Source: Microbulbifer agarilyticus S89 (GTDB lineage: Bacteria > Pseudomonadota > Gammaproteobacteria > Pseudomonadales > Cellvibrionaceae). Taken from it: 64,000 nt of DNA. The stretch's first letter is position 1; every line of letters starts with the position of its first letter. Of the stretch, positions 26,964 through 35,766 are shown piece after piece. Both the position numbers and the translations under genes were made by a program. Below the pieces are notes generated by a model, which was given only the letters and a program-made list of their open reading frames with translations, searched no databases and was not told where the DNA came from. The stretch covers positions 62,001-126,000 of the forward strand of contig NZ_AFPJ01000024.1 of the NCBI RefSeq assembly GCF_000220505.1. Direction: 5' to 3'.

Positions 26964-27632
26964 CTAAGGCTGCTGGTCCGCAGGCATCGCCTGTGTCGAA
27001 GACTCTGCCTGCTTCGACTCGTACACATCCCATACCAGGCGCGGATCAAACGCGCGCACCGCAAACATGGTAACAATCACCACGGTGGCAAATGCGGTGC
27101 TACCCGGCCCCGCAGCTACCTCGGCAATAGCCCCCATATCCACGAGCGCCACCAGAATCGAGATCATAAACAGGTCCAGCAGTGACCAGCGGCCAATGGC
27201 GCTCACCACCCGGTAAATCCGCATGGACTGGTGTGGTGGGACGTTGAGACCCAACTGTACCACCAGGCACAAAATCACCAGCCCCACCAGTTTCATCACC
27301 GGCACCGCGATGCTCGCGATAAACACGATCAGCGCAATCCCCCAGAAACCCGCGTGGTATAACTCGAACACGCCGGCAATGATCGTGCTGGGATCACCTG
27401 CGCCCAGGTAAATCACTGTCATCACCGGCAGCACATTCGCCGGGATCAACAACAGCGCGCCGGTTATGGTCAGCGCCCAGGTCAACATCAGGCTCGCCTC
27501 CACCCGACCCTGCATACGCGCGCCACAGCGGGGACAGAAACAGGTGTGGGTCTTGGGCTTCACCCGCACTAGCTGGCGACAGCCCAGACACGTCCAGAAC
27601 CCATGAGACAGTGCGCGGGCGGGACGGTTCAC
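26964..27632 (-). CDS. pqiA: PqiA-type membrane protein (second half-size gene)
   Basis: A 222-residue protein with a GTG start that overlaps the stop of the previous gene (GTGA), so the two are translationally coupled. It opens with a zinc-ribbon-like CLGCRQLV / CFCPRCGARM and has four membrane helices, with family segments ALLLIPANVLPVMTV, FWGIALIVFIASIAVPVMKL and RWSLLDLFMISILVALVDMG. It corresponds to one half of E. coli PqiA/LetA, which are about 420 residues and contain two such modules. It likely works in the inner membrane with the MCE protein to load or extract lipids. Confidence 0.9.
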   Translation of the reverse strand: MNRPARALSHGFWTCLGCRQLVRVKPKTHTCFCPRCGARMQGRVEASLMLTWALTITGALLLIPANVLPVMTVIYLGAGDPSTIIAGVFELYHAGFWGIALIVFIASIAVPVMKLVGLVILCLVVQLGLNVPPHQSMRIYRVVSAIGRWSLLDLFMISILVALVDMGAIAEVAAGPGSTAFATVVIVTMFAVRAFDPRLVWDVYESKQAESSTQAMPADQQP

Positions 27633-28369
27633 GTGGTGCCCTGCCCCGAGCCCTGCCCCGAGTTCTGGTCAGGATCTTCGCCGGCACCCTCCTCGGGTTC
27701 CACTACCGGCTTGCGCGGGATCTGGGCACGGCGGGCAAGCCGTGCCCAGACGGTTTCGGCATCAAACGATACGGTGGTCGCACTGGAGATCACCATCATC
27801 GCGGCAAAGCAGTAGAGTCCGGGCTCTATTGTCATTTTCCCCAGATCCGACATCTTCACCAGCGCCACTAGAATCCCCAGCATATACACATCGAGCATTC
27901 CCCATTCCTGCAAATGGTGGTACCAGCGCAGCGCTTTTGCCACCGGTTTCGCCATACTGACCCAGGCGCTGCCCCAGCAGATAAAACCCAGCAGCAAAAA
28001 CTTGCCTAACGGCGCCAGCACACTGCAGAACAACACAATCGAGGCGAGCCAGATATAGCCAGCGGCAAACAGCGACATAACCCCGTTCATCAGGGTGTTT
28101 TCGGCGCCAAATGAGAACAGCGAAAACTCGATCAGTGGCAGTGTTGCGGTGGGAATAAATAACAACAGTCCCGTCAGGCTCAACGCCGCGGTGTGTGCGA
28201 CACTGCGATACATGTTGCGATGCAGCATTGCCCCACAACGAGGGCACTGCAGGCGCTGCCCTACCGGCGCATGGGAGCGCGTCAGCAGCAGGTCGCACTG
28301 ATGGCAGGCCCGCTTCCAGGCCACCTGGTGCACTTCAGGCCGCTCTTGGTATTGAGAAGACTGCTCCAT
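27629..28369 (-). CDS. pqiA: PqiA-type membrane protein (first half-size gene)
   Basis: A 246-residue protein from the ATG at 28369 (MEQSSQYQERPEVHQVAWKR). An in-frame start upstream would add about 31 residues without homology. It has a zinc ribbon (CHQCDLLL ... CPRCGAML) and four helices, with LLLFIPTATLPLIEFSLFSFG and EWGMLDVYMLGILVALVKMSDLG, the latter matching the same motif in its neighbour. Together with the next gene it makes up a full PqiA split into two chains. It is the first gene of the reverse-strand pqi operon, divergent from tolC. Confidence 0.9.
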   Translation of the reverse strand: MEQSSQYQERPEVHQVAWKRACHQCDLLLTRSHAPVGQRLQCPRCGAMLHRNMYRSVAHTAALSLTGLLLFIPTATLPLIEFSLFSFGAENTLMNGVMSLFAAGYIWLASIVLFCSVLAPLGKFLLLGFICWGSAWVSMAKPVAKALRWYHHLQEWGMLDVYMLGILVALVKMSDLGKMTIEPGLYCFAAMMVISSATTVSFDAETVWARLARRAQIPRKPVVEPEEGAGEDPDQNSGQGSGQGTT

Positions 28370-28897
28370 GTCCCGCCTATTTACGCCCTTGCTTCCAAGC
28401 CCTACTGCCACGCCGTTACTGATCGCCCATACTCGCCATCCCCCGGCCAGCATGTATGCCACCGACGCGCGGAGTTTTCACTAGCTCCTGCATCCAACTG
28501 CCGACATTGTCGCGTCAGAAGGAGCGGAAACGACGTATAGCCCGCTGAAAAGCTCGAATTTGGTCACTGGACGCACATTCGCGTCCGTTTAACGAAGATA
28601 TACCAATTTGCCGGAGGCGTCGCCTCGACGCTCCCGCAGGCGAACGGTACACTCTCGCGACCGCAGACTCGAACTCCGTGCCAAAAGGAAAAATAGAGTA
28701 CTGCGGCCGAAGCCAGCGCCGCCTTCAGAGCACAAAACAGACTGGCTCCAAATCCGATTTTTGCGCGTATATAGCAACACTCAGCGCAGAAGGTGGAGCG
28801 GGGTAACTCGCATTGCCGCACATGTGCGTTACCCAGTCGTCACTCGAGACGCCACCGAAAACTTGAAGACCGCAGCTGTCATAGGAAAGCAAACGTA
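28370..28897. other. Gene-free divergent interval between the pqi genes and tolC
   Basis: About 530 bases without a convincing gene. A reverse frame at 28564-28821 encodes a cysteine- and arginine-rich peptide with no ribosome site or family resemblance and looks spurious. Promoters for tolC and for pqiA should lie here, but I could not pick a convincing hexamer pair. A ribosome site (aggaaa) precedes tolC. Confidence 0.5.
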
Positions 28898-30427
28898 ATG
28901 ACAAGAAGTGCAAAAGGGCCCATCGCTCGCAAATTGAGCCGCCCAATCAAATCCCTGCTCACCGCGACCATCCTGGGCCTGGGAACCGGCCTCAGCGCCG
29001 TGCAGGCGCAGGCCGATACCCTGTGGGAGATCTACCTGCAATCCCTGGATAACGATCCGCAACTGGCCGCCGACCGCGCCGCGTACCGCGCCGGCTTGGA
29101 AGCGAAAAACCTGGGCCGCTCCGCACTTTTGCCGCAGATCAATGCCAGCTCGGACTATCGGACTATCCGCACCAACTCCGAATCCATTGCACAAACCTGC
29201 CCCGATGGCACCCGCCTGTGCCCCAAGGAAGACCTGATTAACGGTATCGCAACTGGTGATACCGATATCGACAGCTTTAACTACGGTGCGCGCCTGGACC
29301 AGGCCCTTTTCGACCTGCCAGCCTGGTTCGGCTACAAGCAGGGCAAAGTGATCAGTGAGCAGGCAGCTGCTGAATTCAGCGCCGACCAGCAGGATATGAT
29401 GCTGCGTGTGGCCAGCGCCTACTTCGATGTACTGCGCGCCCACGACGTACTGGATGCGGCCATTGCCGAGGAAGAGGCCCTGGCCAAACAGCTGGAACAG
29501 ACCCAGCAGCGCTTTGAGGTGGGCCTTACGGCGATCACTGATGTCTACGACGCCCGCTCTGCCTATGACAGCTCTGTTGCCCGTCGCCTCACCGCGCAGG
29601 ATGACCTGCTGAGCCGTTTCGATGCGCTGTCGGTGCTGACCGGCAAGGACCACGATGACGTGGCCCCGTTACAGGACACCTTTACCGTCGCGCCGCCCAA
29701 TCCTACGGATCGCGCTGCGTGGGTGGAATTCGCACTGACCAACAACTTCACCCTGAAGGCCGCGCGCCTGCAGTCCGATGCCTCACGCTACAATGCCCGC
29801 GCAGCAGCGGCTGACCACCTGCCGACCCTGTACGGCTCGCTGGCGTACGACAAGCTCCATCGCGACGGCAACAGCTCCGGCGCCACCCGCTTCCCGGATT
29901 TCGACCCCTTCGACAGTGAGACCCCCGTCGACGAGGAGATCGAAACCAAGATTGCGGCCATCACCCTGGAAATGCCGATCTACTCCGGCGGCCGCCTGAG
30001 CGCCAGCCGTCGCGAAGCGCGCAACCTGGCCTTCCAGGCACAGGATCTGCGCAACCTGACCGAGCGCAACACCATCCAGAACACCCGCACCCTGCACCGC
30101 GCGGTGACCACCGACACCAGCCGGGTAGAAGCCCGCGAGCAGGCGGTAATCTCCGCGAAAAGCGCACTGGATGCGACCCAGGCCGGCTATGAGGTCGGTA
30201 CCCGGAACATCGTGGATGTGCTGCTGGCACAGCGTACCCTGGCGCTCTCCCAGACCGATTACGCCAATGCGCTGTACGACTACATCCTGAACACACTCAA
30301 CCTGAAGCTGGTGGCGGGCCTGCTGGGCCCGGATGACCTGCAGGAACTGGATGCCAGCCTGAACCCGAGCATGCCGGTATCCCGCGCGCACATCCTCGAT
30401 AGCGGCGCCCCGGGCTTTAGCAAGTAA
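28898..30427 (+). CDS. tolC: TolC family outer-membrane efflux protein
   Basis: A 509-residue protein from the ATG at 28898; in-frame codons upstream look non-coding. A signal peptide (SLLTATILGLGTGLSAVQAQA) is followed by the typical start DTLWEIYLQSLDNDPQLAADRAAYRA. Two OEP repeats are seen (about residues 45-240 and 265-470), with LEQTQQRFEVGLTAITDVYDARSAYD and the equivalent ALDATQAGYEVGTRNIVDVLLAQRTL. TolC forms a trimeric channel for type I secretion and tripartite drug pumps. It lies next to nudF relatives as in E. coli and ends at a strong terminator. Confidence 0.95.
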   Translation: MTRSAKGPIARKLSRPIKSLLTATILGLGTGLSAVQAQADTLWEIYLQSLDNDPQLAADRAAYRAGLEAKNLGRSALLPQINASSDYRTIRTNSESIAQTCPDGTRLCPKEDLINGIATGDTDIDSFNYGARLDQALFDLPAWFGYKQGKVISEQAAAEFSADQQDMMLRVASAYFDVLRAHDVLDAAIAEEEALAKQLEQTQQRFEVGLTAITDVYDARSAYDSSVARRLTAQDDLLSRFDALSVLTGKDHDDVAPLQDTFTVAPPNPTDRAAWVEFALTNNFTLKAARLQSDASRYNARAAAADHLPTLYGSLAYDKLHRDGNSSGATRFPDFDPFDSETPVDEEIETKIAAITLEMPIYSGGRLSASRREARNLAFQAQDLRNLTERNTIQNTRTLHRAVTTDTSRVEAREQAVISAKSALDATQAGYEVGTRNIVDVLLAQRTLALSQTDYANALYDYILNTLNLKLVAGLLGPDDLQELDASLNPSMPVSRAHILDSGAPGFSK

Positions 30428-30480
30428 GCCGCACCAGGGCCCGCTGAACTCCGAGATTGCGCACTGCGCGCAGAAATATA

Positions 30481-30512
30481 AGGCCGGTACTGCTATAGTG
30501 CCGGCCTTTTTT
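30481..30512 (+). terminator. Intrinsic terminator of tolC
   Basis: AGGCCGGTAC pairs with GTGCCGGCCT (one G-U pair) around a TGCTATA loop, followed by a run of T. Confidence 0.9.
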
Positions 30513-30628
30513 CGGCCTGTGGAAAATGTAGCAACGCGCGAATCACGCAGCATGCGCCGACTTCTGCGAGCCACTGACTACACTAGCCAAGTGCCTGTAC
30601 ATCACCCTGAACTGCGCTCTAGACACCC

Positions 30629-31651
30629 ATGAAGTATCTGATCACCGGCAATGCCGGCTTTATCGGTTTCCACGTTGCCCGCACCCTGATGGCGCGCGGT
30701 GATGAAGTCGTCGGCATCGACAACGTCAACGATTACTACGAAACCAGCCTCAAGGAAGCTCGCCTGCGCAAGCTGCAGAGCACCGCCCAGCAGCACGGGG
30801 TTGCGTATCAGTTCGAGCGCGCCAATATTGCCGACCGCGCGGCGCTGGATGCCATCTTTAGCGAGCACGAGTTCGATCGGGTAATCCACCTGGCGGCCCA
30901 GGCCGGGGTGCGCCACTCCATCGAGCACCCGGAGTCCTACGTAGAGAGCAATCTGGTGGGCTTCTCCAACCTGTTGGAGGTCTGTCGCCAGGCCAAGACT
31001 CCGCACCTGAGCTACGCCAGCACCAGCAGCGTTTACGGCGGCAATACCACCATGCCGTTTAGCGAAGATCACGGCGTGGACCACCCGCTGCAGTTTTACG
31101 CCGCCACCAAACGCGCCAACGAACTGATGGCGCACAGCTACAGCCACCTGTTCCGCCTGCCCACCACCGGTCTGCGCTTCTTTACCGTATACGGCCCCTG
31201 GGGGCGCCCGGACATGGCGCTGTTCAAATTCACCCGCCTGATCCTCGAAGGCAAGCCGATTCCGGTGTTTAACCACGGCCACCACACCCGTGACTTCACC
31301 TATATCGACGACATCGTGCAGGGTGTTATCAAGTCGAGTGATCAGGTTGCGGCGCCCGATACAAACTGGTCCAGCGCACAGCCGGAGCCAGCCACCAGCA
31401 ACGCTCCCTTCCGCGTATTCAATATCGGCAACGGCAATCCCGCGCAGCTGTCCGACTATATCGATGCGCTGGAACAAGCACTGGGGAAAAAGGCGATTCG
31501 CGAAATGCTGCCGATGCAGCCCGGCGATATTCCGGATACCCATGCGGACACCGGCAAACTGGAACAGGCGGTGGGCTATCGCCCGGACACCAGCGTGGTG
31601 GATGGCGTACAGCGATTCGTGGATTGGTACCGGGATTACTACGCGGTTTAA
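30629..31651 (+). CDS. NAD-dependent epimerase, probably UDP-glucuronate 4-epimerase
   Basis: A 340-residue extended short-chain dehydrogenase. The NAD-binding motif GNAGFIG is at residues 7-13, then [16 protein letters not shown], typical of UDP-glucuronate epimerases. The catalytic site is S-S-VYGG followed by [30 protein letters not shown] and [12 protein letters not shown] are the usual substrate-binding stretches. It would turn UDP-GlcA into UDP-GalA in the cytoplasm. UDP-glucose dehydrogenase, which makes UDP-GlcA, is encoded at the other end of the same locus (44023), supporting this assignment. A different 4-epimerase specificity is possible. Confidence 0.9.
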   Translation: MKYLITGNAGFIGFHVARTLMARGDEVVGIDNVNDYYETSLKEARLRKLQSTAQQHGVAYQFERANIADRAALDAIFSEHEFDRVIHLAAQAGVRHSIEHPESYVESNLVGFSNLLEVCRQAKTPHLSYASTSSVYGGNTTMPFSEDHGVDHPLQFYAATKRANELMAHSYSHLFRLPTTGLRFFTVYGPWGRPDMALFKFTRLILEGKPIPVFNHGHHTRDFTYIDDIVQGVIKSSDQVAAPDTNWSSAQPEPATSNAPFRVFNIGNGNPAQLSDYIDALEQALGKKAIREMLPMQPGDIPDTHADTGKLEQAVGYRPDTSVVDGVQRFVDWYRDYYAV

Positions 31652-31734
31652 CCGTTAGGCTGACTGCGGGGAGTGAATACCCACAGCGGGATTTTCCCTT
31701 AAACAGTCAAGCGGACAAGCGCCGTCAGCCTGCA

Positions 31735-32511
31735 CTATTCATTCTGACCTTGCTCGGCGCGGGCGGTGCGGTAAGCATCTTGCAACGCCTGCCAGTCTTG
31801 CTCGCGGAACTGGAACCCGGGCAGTCGCCCCAGCTCCTTGTCCAGCGAGCGTCGCAGGCGCGCCACATTCCCCTCCGCATCCTGCCGCGAAAGTGGGCTG
31901 CGAATCGCCCCCTTATCAAAATCGATCAGATACCAGCGCGGCTTCTTTCCATCCCCGCTACCATCCCCACCACCATCCGCACCAGACAGCAGGATATTGT
32001 GGGCGTTGAGATCCGCGTGATACACGTTCTGCTGGTGAAAGTGTGCGATTTGCTGCCCCAGTGCTTGCCACAACGATGCTTCCATCGGCGCTTTACACAG
32101 CACTTGGGCCAACGTTGCGGAGTCTGGCACTCGCTCGGTAATCAGCGCGCCGCGATAGGCCAGTGGCGGCACGCTCACACAGCGTGCGGCGACAGGGCGC
32201 GGCACCGGCAGCCCCAGGTCACGCATCTCACGCAGCATATGGAACTCGCGCCACACCCGGGTATTGTGCAGACGGCTATACAGGTAGGACTTTTCCACCA
32301 CGCGCCCGGCCAGCCCGCCGCGGTGATATTGCTTGAACACCAGGTCGTGGCCAGCATGGGAGAACATCACCGCCTTGCCGCGCTCCACCTGCGCGCTGCC
32401 ACAATTGGCCGCGAGCCAGTCAGACCGAAACAGTTTTTCACAGTCGGCATCAAGCACCTCGTCGTCATAAATGACGGTGGCGCGCTTGTGCGTGAATTGC
32501 TGATACCCCAC
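31735..32511 (-). CDS. kdkA: 3-deoxy-D-manno-octulosonic acid kinase
   Basis: A 258-residue protein from a GTG at 32511 that has agggag six bases before it; an earlier GTG at 32553 has no ribosome site. The kinase-like fold shows FKQYHRGGLAGRVVEKSYLY near the N-lobe, FHMLREMRDLGLPVPRPVAAR, the catalytic HADLNAHNILLS and WYLIDFDKGAIR. This matches the KdkA family, which phosphorylates O4 of the first Kdo of LPS (in Haemophilus and Vibrio). Its presence suggests a core built on a single phosphorylated Kdo. It is the downstream member of a reverse pair with a glycosyltransferase. Confidence 0.92.
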   Translation of the reverse strand: MGYQQFTHKRATVIYDDEVLDADCEKLFRSDWLAANCGSAQVERGKAVMFSHAGHDLVFKQYHRGGLAGRVVEKSYLYSRLHNTRVWREFHMLREMRDLGLPVPRPVAARCVSVPPLAYRGALITERVPDSATLAQVLCKAPMEASLWQALGQQIAHFHQQNVYHADLNAHNILLSGADGGGDGSGDGKKPRWYLIDFDKGAIRSPLSRQDAEGNVARLRRSLDKELGRLPGFQFREQDWQALQDAYRTARAEQGQNE

Positions 32512-32628
32512 GGGGGACTCCCTAAACGTGCCCGCTGGCGCTACCAGGGGCACAACATAACGATGTTTTGCGCATTCTACCGGTTGCGCTGCCAGTACCC
32601 CAGTGCGTTTATCCCTATACAGGTCCGA

Positions 32629-33525
32629 TCAGGCAAATATTTTTCGCACTTTGCGCTCAATTCGGTCCAGCAGTTTCAGCCAACCAGCACCCTGCATCGG
32701 ATCATAAGCCCACGGCTGCTTCACCTTCTTATCGGTTTTGAGAAACTCTTCAGCCACCGGCAGGCGCACCGGGGAGGATTGGGCGAGGCTATCCACTTCC
32801 TCAGCGGACATTACTTGCAGTGGATACAAGCCGCAGTTGCGCACCCACTCGCCGAAACGCAAGGCGAAGGATTTCTGCTTGCCACGATATGCGCCACCGT
32901 TTGGCAGCCACATGGCAAACGGAACCCGCATGCGGGCCATACGGCAGAATATTTTGGCTGCGTGGCGATTGTTGACCGACTCACCCACAGCAAACTGCCA
33001 ATTGTGTTCACGCAGGCGCTTGGGGTCGGCAATTAATAACGCGGAGAACCAGGTCCCCGTGGAACGCTTGCGCGGATACCAGAACCAGAAGTTGCGCTCC
33101 GCATCGAAACGAAAATCCCGGTCTGCTTTTTTTCGCAGAGAAATGCCGCGCACGAATGCGGGGGAAACAAAGCCCAGGTCCGGCTGCTCGGCAAAGCTGG
33201 CCCGCAGCGCGTCGATATCCGCCTGCCCCAGATCCCTGACCATCTGTGTGTCATCCTGCAGGAAGCACATCAGCTCGTCATCGCTGGCCATTTCATAGGC
33301 TGCCTGCATATTGGCATAGAGGCCGCCCAGCTTGTGCCCAGACTCGGCCGAGCGGTCAATCACCTGATGGCGCTCCGCCGCCCCCTGCAGCACCGCACGC
33401 GTGGCTGGGTCATCGCTGCCATCGTCAATAATGGTGAGTCGGCACTGGGGTGCGCAGGCCTCAATGGAGCGAATACAGTTCTCCAGCTGGGCGCCGCGAT
33501 TGTAAGAAAATACGAAGATATGCAT
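32629..33525 (-). CDS. Glycosyltransferase family 2-type protein
   Basis: A 298-residue GT-A protein. The N-terminal nucleotide-sugar site shows HIFVFSYNRGAQLENCIRSIE, LTIIDDGSDD (residues 29-38) and a metal-binding FLQDDTQMV near residue 90. The C-terminal half is specific (FWFWYPRKRSTGTWFSALLIADPKRL) and rich in basic residues. It has no membrane helix or signal. It is probably a cytoplasmic LPS-core sugar transferase; neither donor nor acceptor can be read. It lies upstream of kdkA (117 bases) on the same strand. Confidence 0.85.
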   Translation of the reverse strand: MHIFVFSYNRGAQLENCIRSIEACAPQCRLTIIDDGSDDPATRAVLQGAAERHQVIDRSAESGHKLGGLYANMQAAYEMASDDELMCFLQDDTQMVRDLGQADIDALRASFAEQPDLGFVSPAFVRGISLRKKADRDFRFDAERNFWFWYPRKRSTGTWFSALLIADPKRLREHNWQFAVGESVNNRHAAKIFCRMARMRVPFAMWLPNGGAYRGKQKSFALRFGEWVRNCGLYPLQVMSAEEVDSLAQSSPVRLPVAEEFLKTDKKVKQPWAYDPMQGAGWLKLLDRIERKVRKIFA

Positions 33526-33915
33526 CCTTCTGCCCCTGATATTCCCTGGGAATCATCTGCAACTGCGACCTGAACCTGTCGCATCGCGCTAGAGTACCAG
33601 CCTCTGTCCGCAATCGCTAAGCTGAAGCTGCGCGCCAGTAATAAGTGTGTGAGACTTCAGACTTTCAACATTCCAGAGTGCAAATCTCGTCCCGAGTCCT
33701 TAGAATTGCCGATTTTTAAGCCAAGGACCCGGCTCCGTGCAGCCTCTGTGAAGCCCCGGTATGGAGTCCCAGTGGTCACGCGCTTGGCTCTCACCGACCG
33801 CGGCACCCCGGTCTCTCCATGTTGAAGATCCAGTGTCAGAGCCCTTCGGAGCAGCCCGAAACAAGCGCTTTTCTATACAATTCACACACTATTTGCCGTT
33901 TTCTGTGGAGACTCC
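33526..33915. other. Gene-free divergent interval between two glycosyltransferase genes
   Basis: About 390 bases with only short spurious frames. It should hold the promoters of the kdkA-side operon and of the forward glycosyltransferases. The forward gene has a weak ribosome site (gtggagact). Nothing else was recognised. Confidence 0.5.
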
Positions 33916-34752
33916 ATGAACCTGTCCGTCATCATGACCACGTATAACTCCCCCGAGTGGCTGGAGAAAGTACTGTGGGGCTATAGTTGCCAGAGCGTGC
34001 AACCATACGAGGTCATTGTTGCCGACGACGGTTCCACCCCGCAAACCACCGAGCTGATTGCGCGGGTGCGGAAAGATACCGACCTGACTATCCGGCACAT
34101 CTGGCAACGGGACGACGGTTTCCGCAAGTGCCGTATCCTCAACAAGGCGATCCTCAGCGCCCGCGGTGATTATGTCGTGTTCACCGACGGCGATTGCATC
34201 CCGCGCAATGACTTCCTCGCGGTACACCAGGACCGCGCCGAACCCGGCTACTTCCTGTCCGGCAGCTACTTCAAGCTACCCATGAGCACCAGTGAGGCCA
34301 TCACCCGGGACGATATCGAATCCGGTCGTTGCTTCGACTACCAGTGGCTGCGCGCCAACGGTCTCAAGCACCGGCGCAAAACCCTCAAACTCAGGGCAAC
34401 GCGCCGCTGGGCGCCGCTACTCAACCGGCTAACTCCAACCGCCTGTAACCTGAAAGGCTCGAATGCTTCCGCGTGGCGAGAAGATATCCTCAAGGTAAAT
34501 GGGTTTGACGAGCGTATGGCCTGGGGCGGCCTGGACCGGGAGTTTGGCGTGCGCCTGGAGAACGCCGGCATCAAGCCGCGTCACGTACGCTTTGATGCGG
34601 TCTGTATCCACCTGGATCACCCCCGCGGCTACGCGGACCCGGAGATCGTCGCGCGCAACAAGGCCCTGCGCTTGCGCGTGGCCAGGGAGGGCATCATTGA
34701 AACGCCCCAGGGTATTCGCCAGCTCACCGAATCCGGCTACCGCCCGGAATGA
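33916..34752 (+). CDS. Glycosyltransferase family 2 protein with a galactosyltransferase-type C-terminus
   Basis: A 278-residue GT-A enzyme. It shows LSVIMTTYNSPEWLEKVLWGY, VIVADDGSTPQTTELI, RKCRILNKAILSARGDYVVF and the metal-binding TDGDCIP (about residues 92-98). The late SNASAWREDILKVNGFDERMAWGGLDREFGVRL is the Glyco_transf_7C-like region that completes the active site. Similar proteins add sugars to LPS core or capsule. A second glycosyltransferase gene follows after 46 bases, so the two are probably co-transcribed. Confidence 0.9.
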   Translation: MNLSVIMTTYNSPEWLEKVLWGYSCQSVQPYEVIVADDGSTPQTTELIARVRKDTDLTIRHIWQRDDGFRKCRILNKAILSARGDYVVFTDGDCIPRNDFLAVHQDRAEPGYFLSGSYFKLPMSTSEAITRDDIESGRCFDYQWLRANGLKHRRKTLKLRATRRWAPLLNRLTPTACNLKGSNASAWREDILKVNGFDERMAWGGLDREFGVRLENAGIKPRHVRFDAVCIHLDHPRGYADPEIVARNKALRLRVAREGIIETPQGIRQLTESGYRPE

Positions 34753-34798
34753 CCTGCGGCAACACCACTATTTGATTTATTTACCGTTGAAAACACCC

Positions 34799-35698
34799 AT
34801 GAGTGCATCGCAAGTTAAGAAACACTGGTCCGACCCCATCGTTAGCCGCTTCCTGCGCCTGGCCGCCAGCGGCCTGGTGCCGCCGTCCCTGTTCCAGAAA
34901 CCCCTGCCGGAAAAAAATGCGCGCGCCGCACGCACCGGAGTACTGGATATCGAAATTGTCAGCCATTGCTGGCAGTACTCTCACTTCCTGATTTATCAGT
35001 TGAGTTCACTGGTGCTGTTTCCGCCGACCAAGGCCACGGTAACCATGACCGTGTACTACAACAGTGAAGATACCCGCACTGCAGCGGTGCTGGATTTCTT
35101 CGGTAAACAACAGATCCCGGGTATTACCTGGAACTGGTGCGAGCTGCCCAAGGAATCCCTGTACCGCCGCGCCATCGGCCGCAACCAGGCCGCACTCGCC
35201 ACCAAAGCGGACTGGATCTGGTTTACCGATTGCGACCTGATGTTCCGGGAAAATTGCCTGGACCGGCTGGCAGAACTGCTGCAGGGCCGCACCGACAGTT
35301 TGGTGTTCCCCGAGCGCGAGCGTATTACCTCGCTGCTGGAAGACGACGACCCCATGCTGAACTTCGATCCCAACGACGTGCAGCTGGCGGACATCGACGA
35401 CTCCCGGTTTGTGGAGCAAACCCGCGACCGCGCCACCGGCCCCCTGCAGATTGCCCATGGGGATATGGCACGCGCCGGCGGCTACTGCAATGCACTCAGC
35501 TACTACCAGAAGCCGGCCGAGCGCTGGTGCAAGGCCCATGAAGACCGCGCCTTCCGCTGGCTACTGGGTACCCAGGGCACCCCGCTGGCTATCCCCTCGG
35601 TATACCGCATTCGACATATCAGCAAGGGCCGCTATACCGGCAGCAAGCTGAACACGCAGATTCGCAGCAGCGTGCGACAGGCGACCGACAAGCACTGA
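34799..35698 (+). CDS. GT-A-fold glycosyltransferase
   Basis: A 299-residue protein from the ATG at 34799. In-frame codons before it overlap the previous gene and are not used. After a 45-residue head it shows a GT-A core: LDIEIVSHCWQYSHFLIYQLSSL, RNQAALATKADWIWFTDCDLMF (the DCD is the likely metal/nucleotide site, near residue 142), and a LQIAHGDMARAGGYCN ... HEDRAFRWLLG acceptor part. It belongs to the family 2-like superfamily; the sugar is unknown. It is followed by a strong terminator shared with waaA. Confidence 0.85.
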   Translation: MSASQVKKHWSDPIVSRFLRLAASGLVPPSLFQKPLPEKNARAARTGVLDIEIVSHCWQYSHFLIYQLSSLVLFPPTKATVTMTVYYNSEDTRTAAVLDFFGKQQIPGITWNWCELPKESLYRRAIGRNQAALATKADWIWFTDCDLMFRENCLDRLAELLQGRTDSLVFPERERITSLLEDDDPMLNFDPNDVQLADIDDSRFVEQTRDRATGPLQIAHGDMARAGGYCNALSYYQKPAERWCKAHEDRAFRWLLGTQGTPLAIPSVYRIRHISKGRYTGSKLNTQIRSSVRQATDKH

Positions 35699-35724
35699 CG
35701 ACCTGTAGAAATACTGGGCACAAA

Positions 35725-35757
35725 AAAAGGCCGGATGGGGAACCATCCGGCCTTTTT
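35725..35757. terminator. Bidirectional intrinsic terminator
   Basis: GGCCGGATGG pairs perfectly with CCATCCGGCC around a GGAA loop, with A-rich and T-rich flanks. It ends the forward glycosyltransferase operon and the convergent waaA gene. Confidence 0.92.
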
Positions 35758-35766
35758 CTTTTGTGC

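Noticed and set aside
28564-28821. Reverse 85-codon frame in the tolC/pqi interval
   Set aside because: Cys/Arg-rich composition, no ribosome site, no resemblance to a known small protein.
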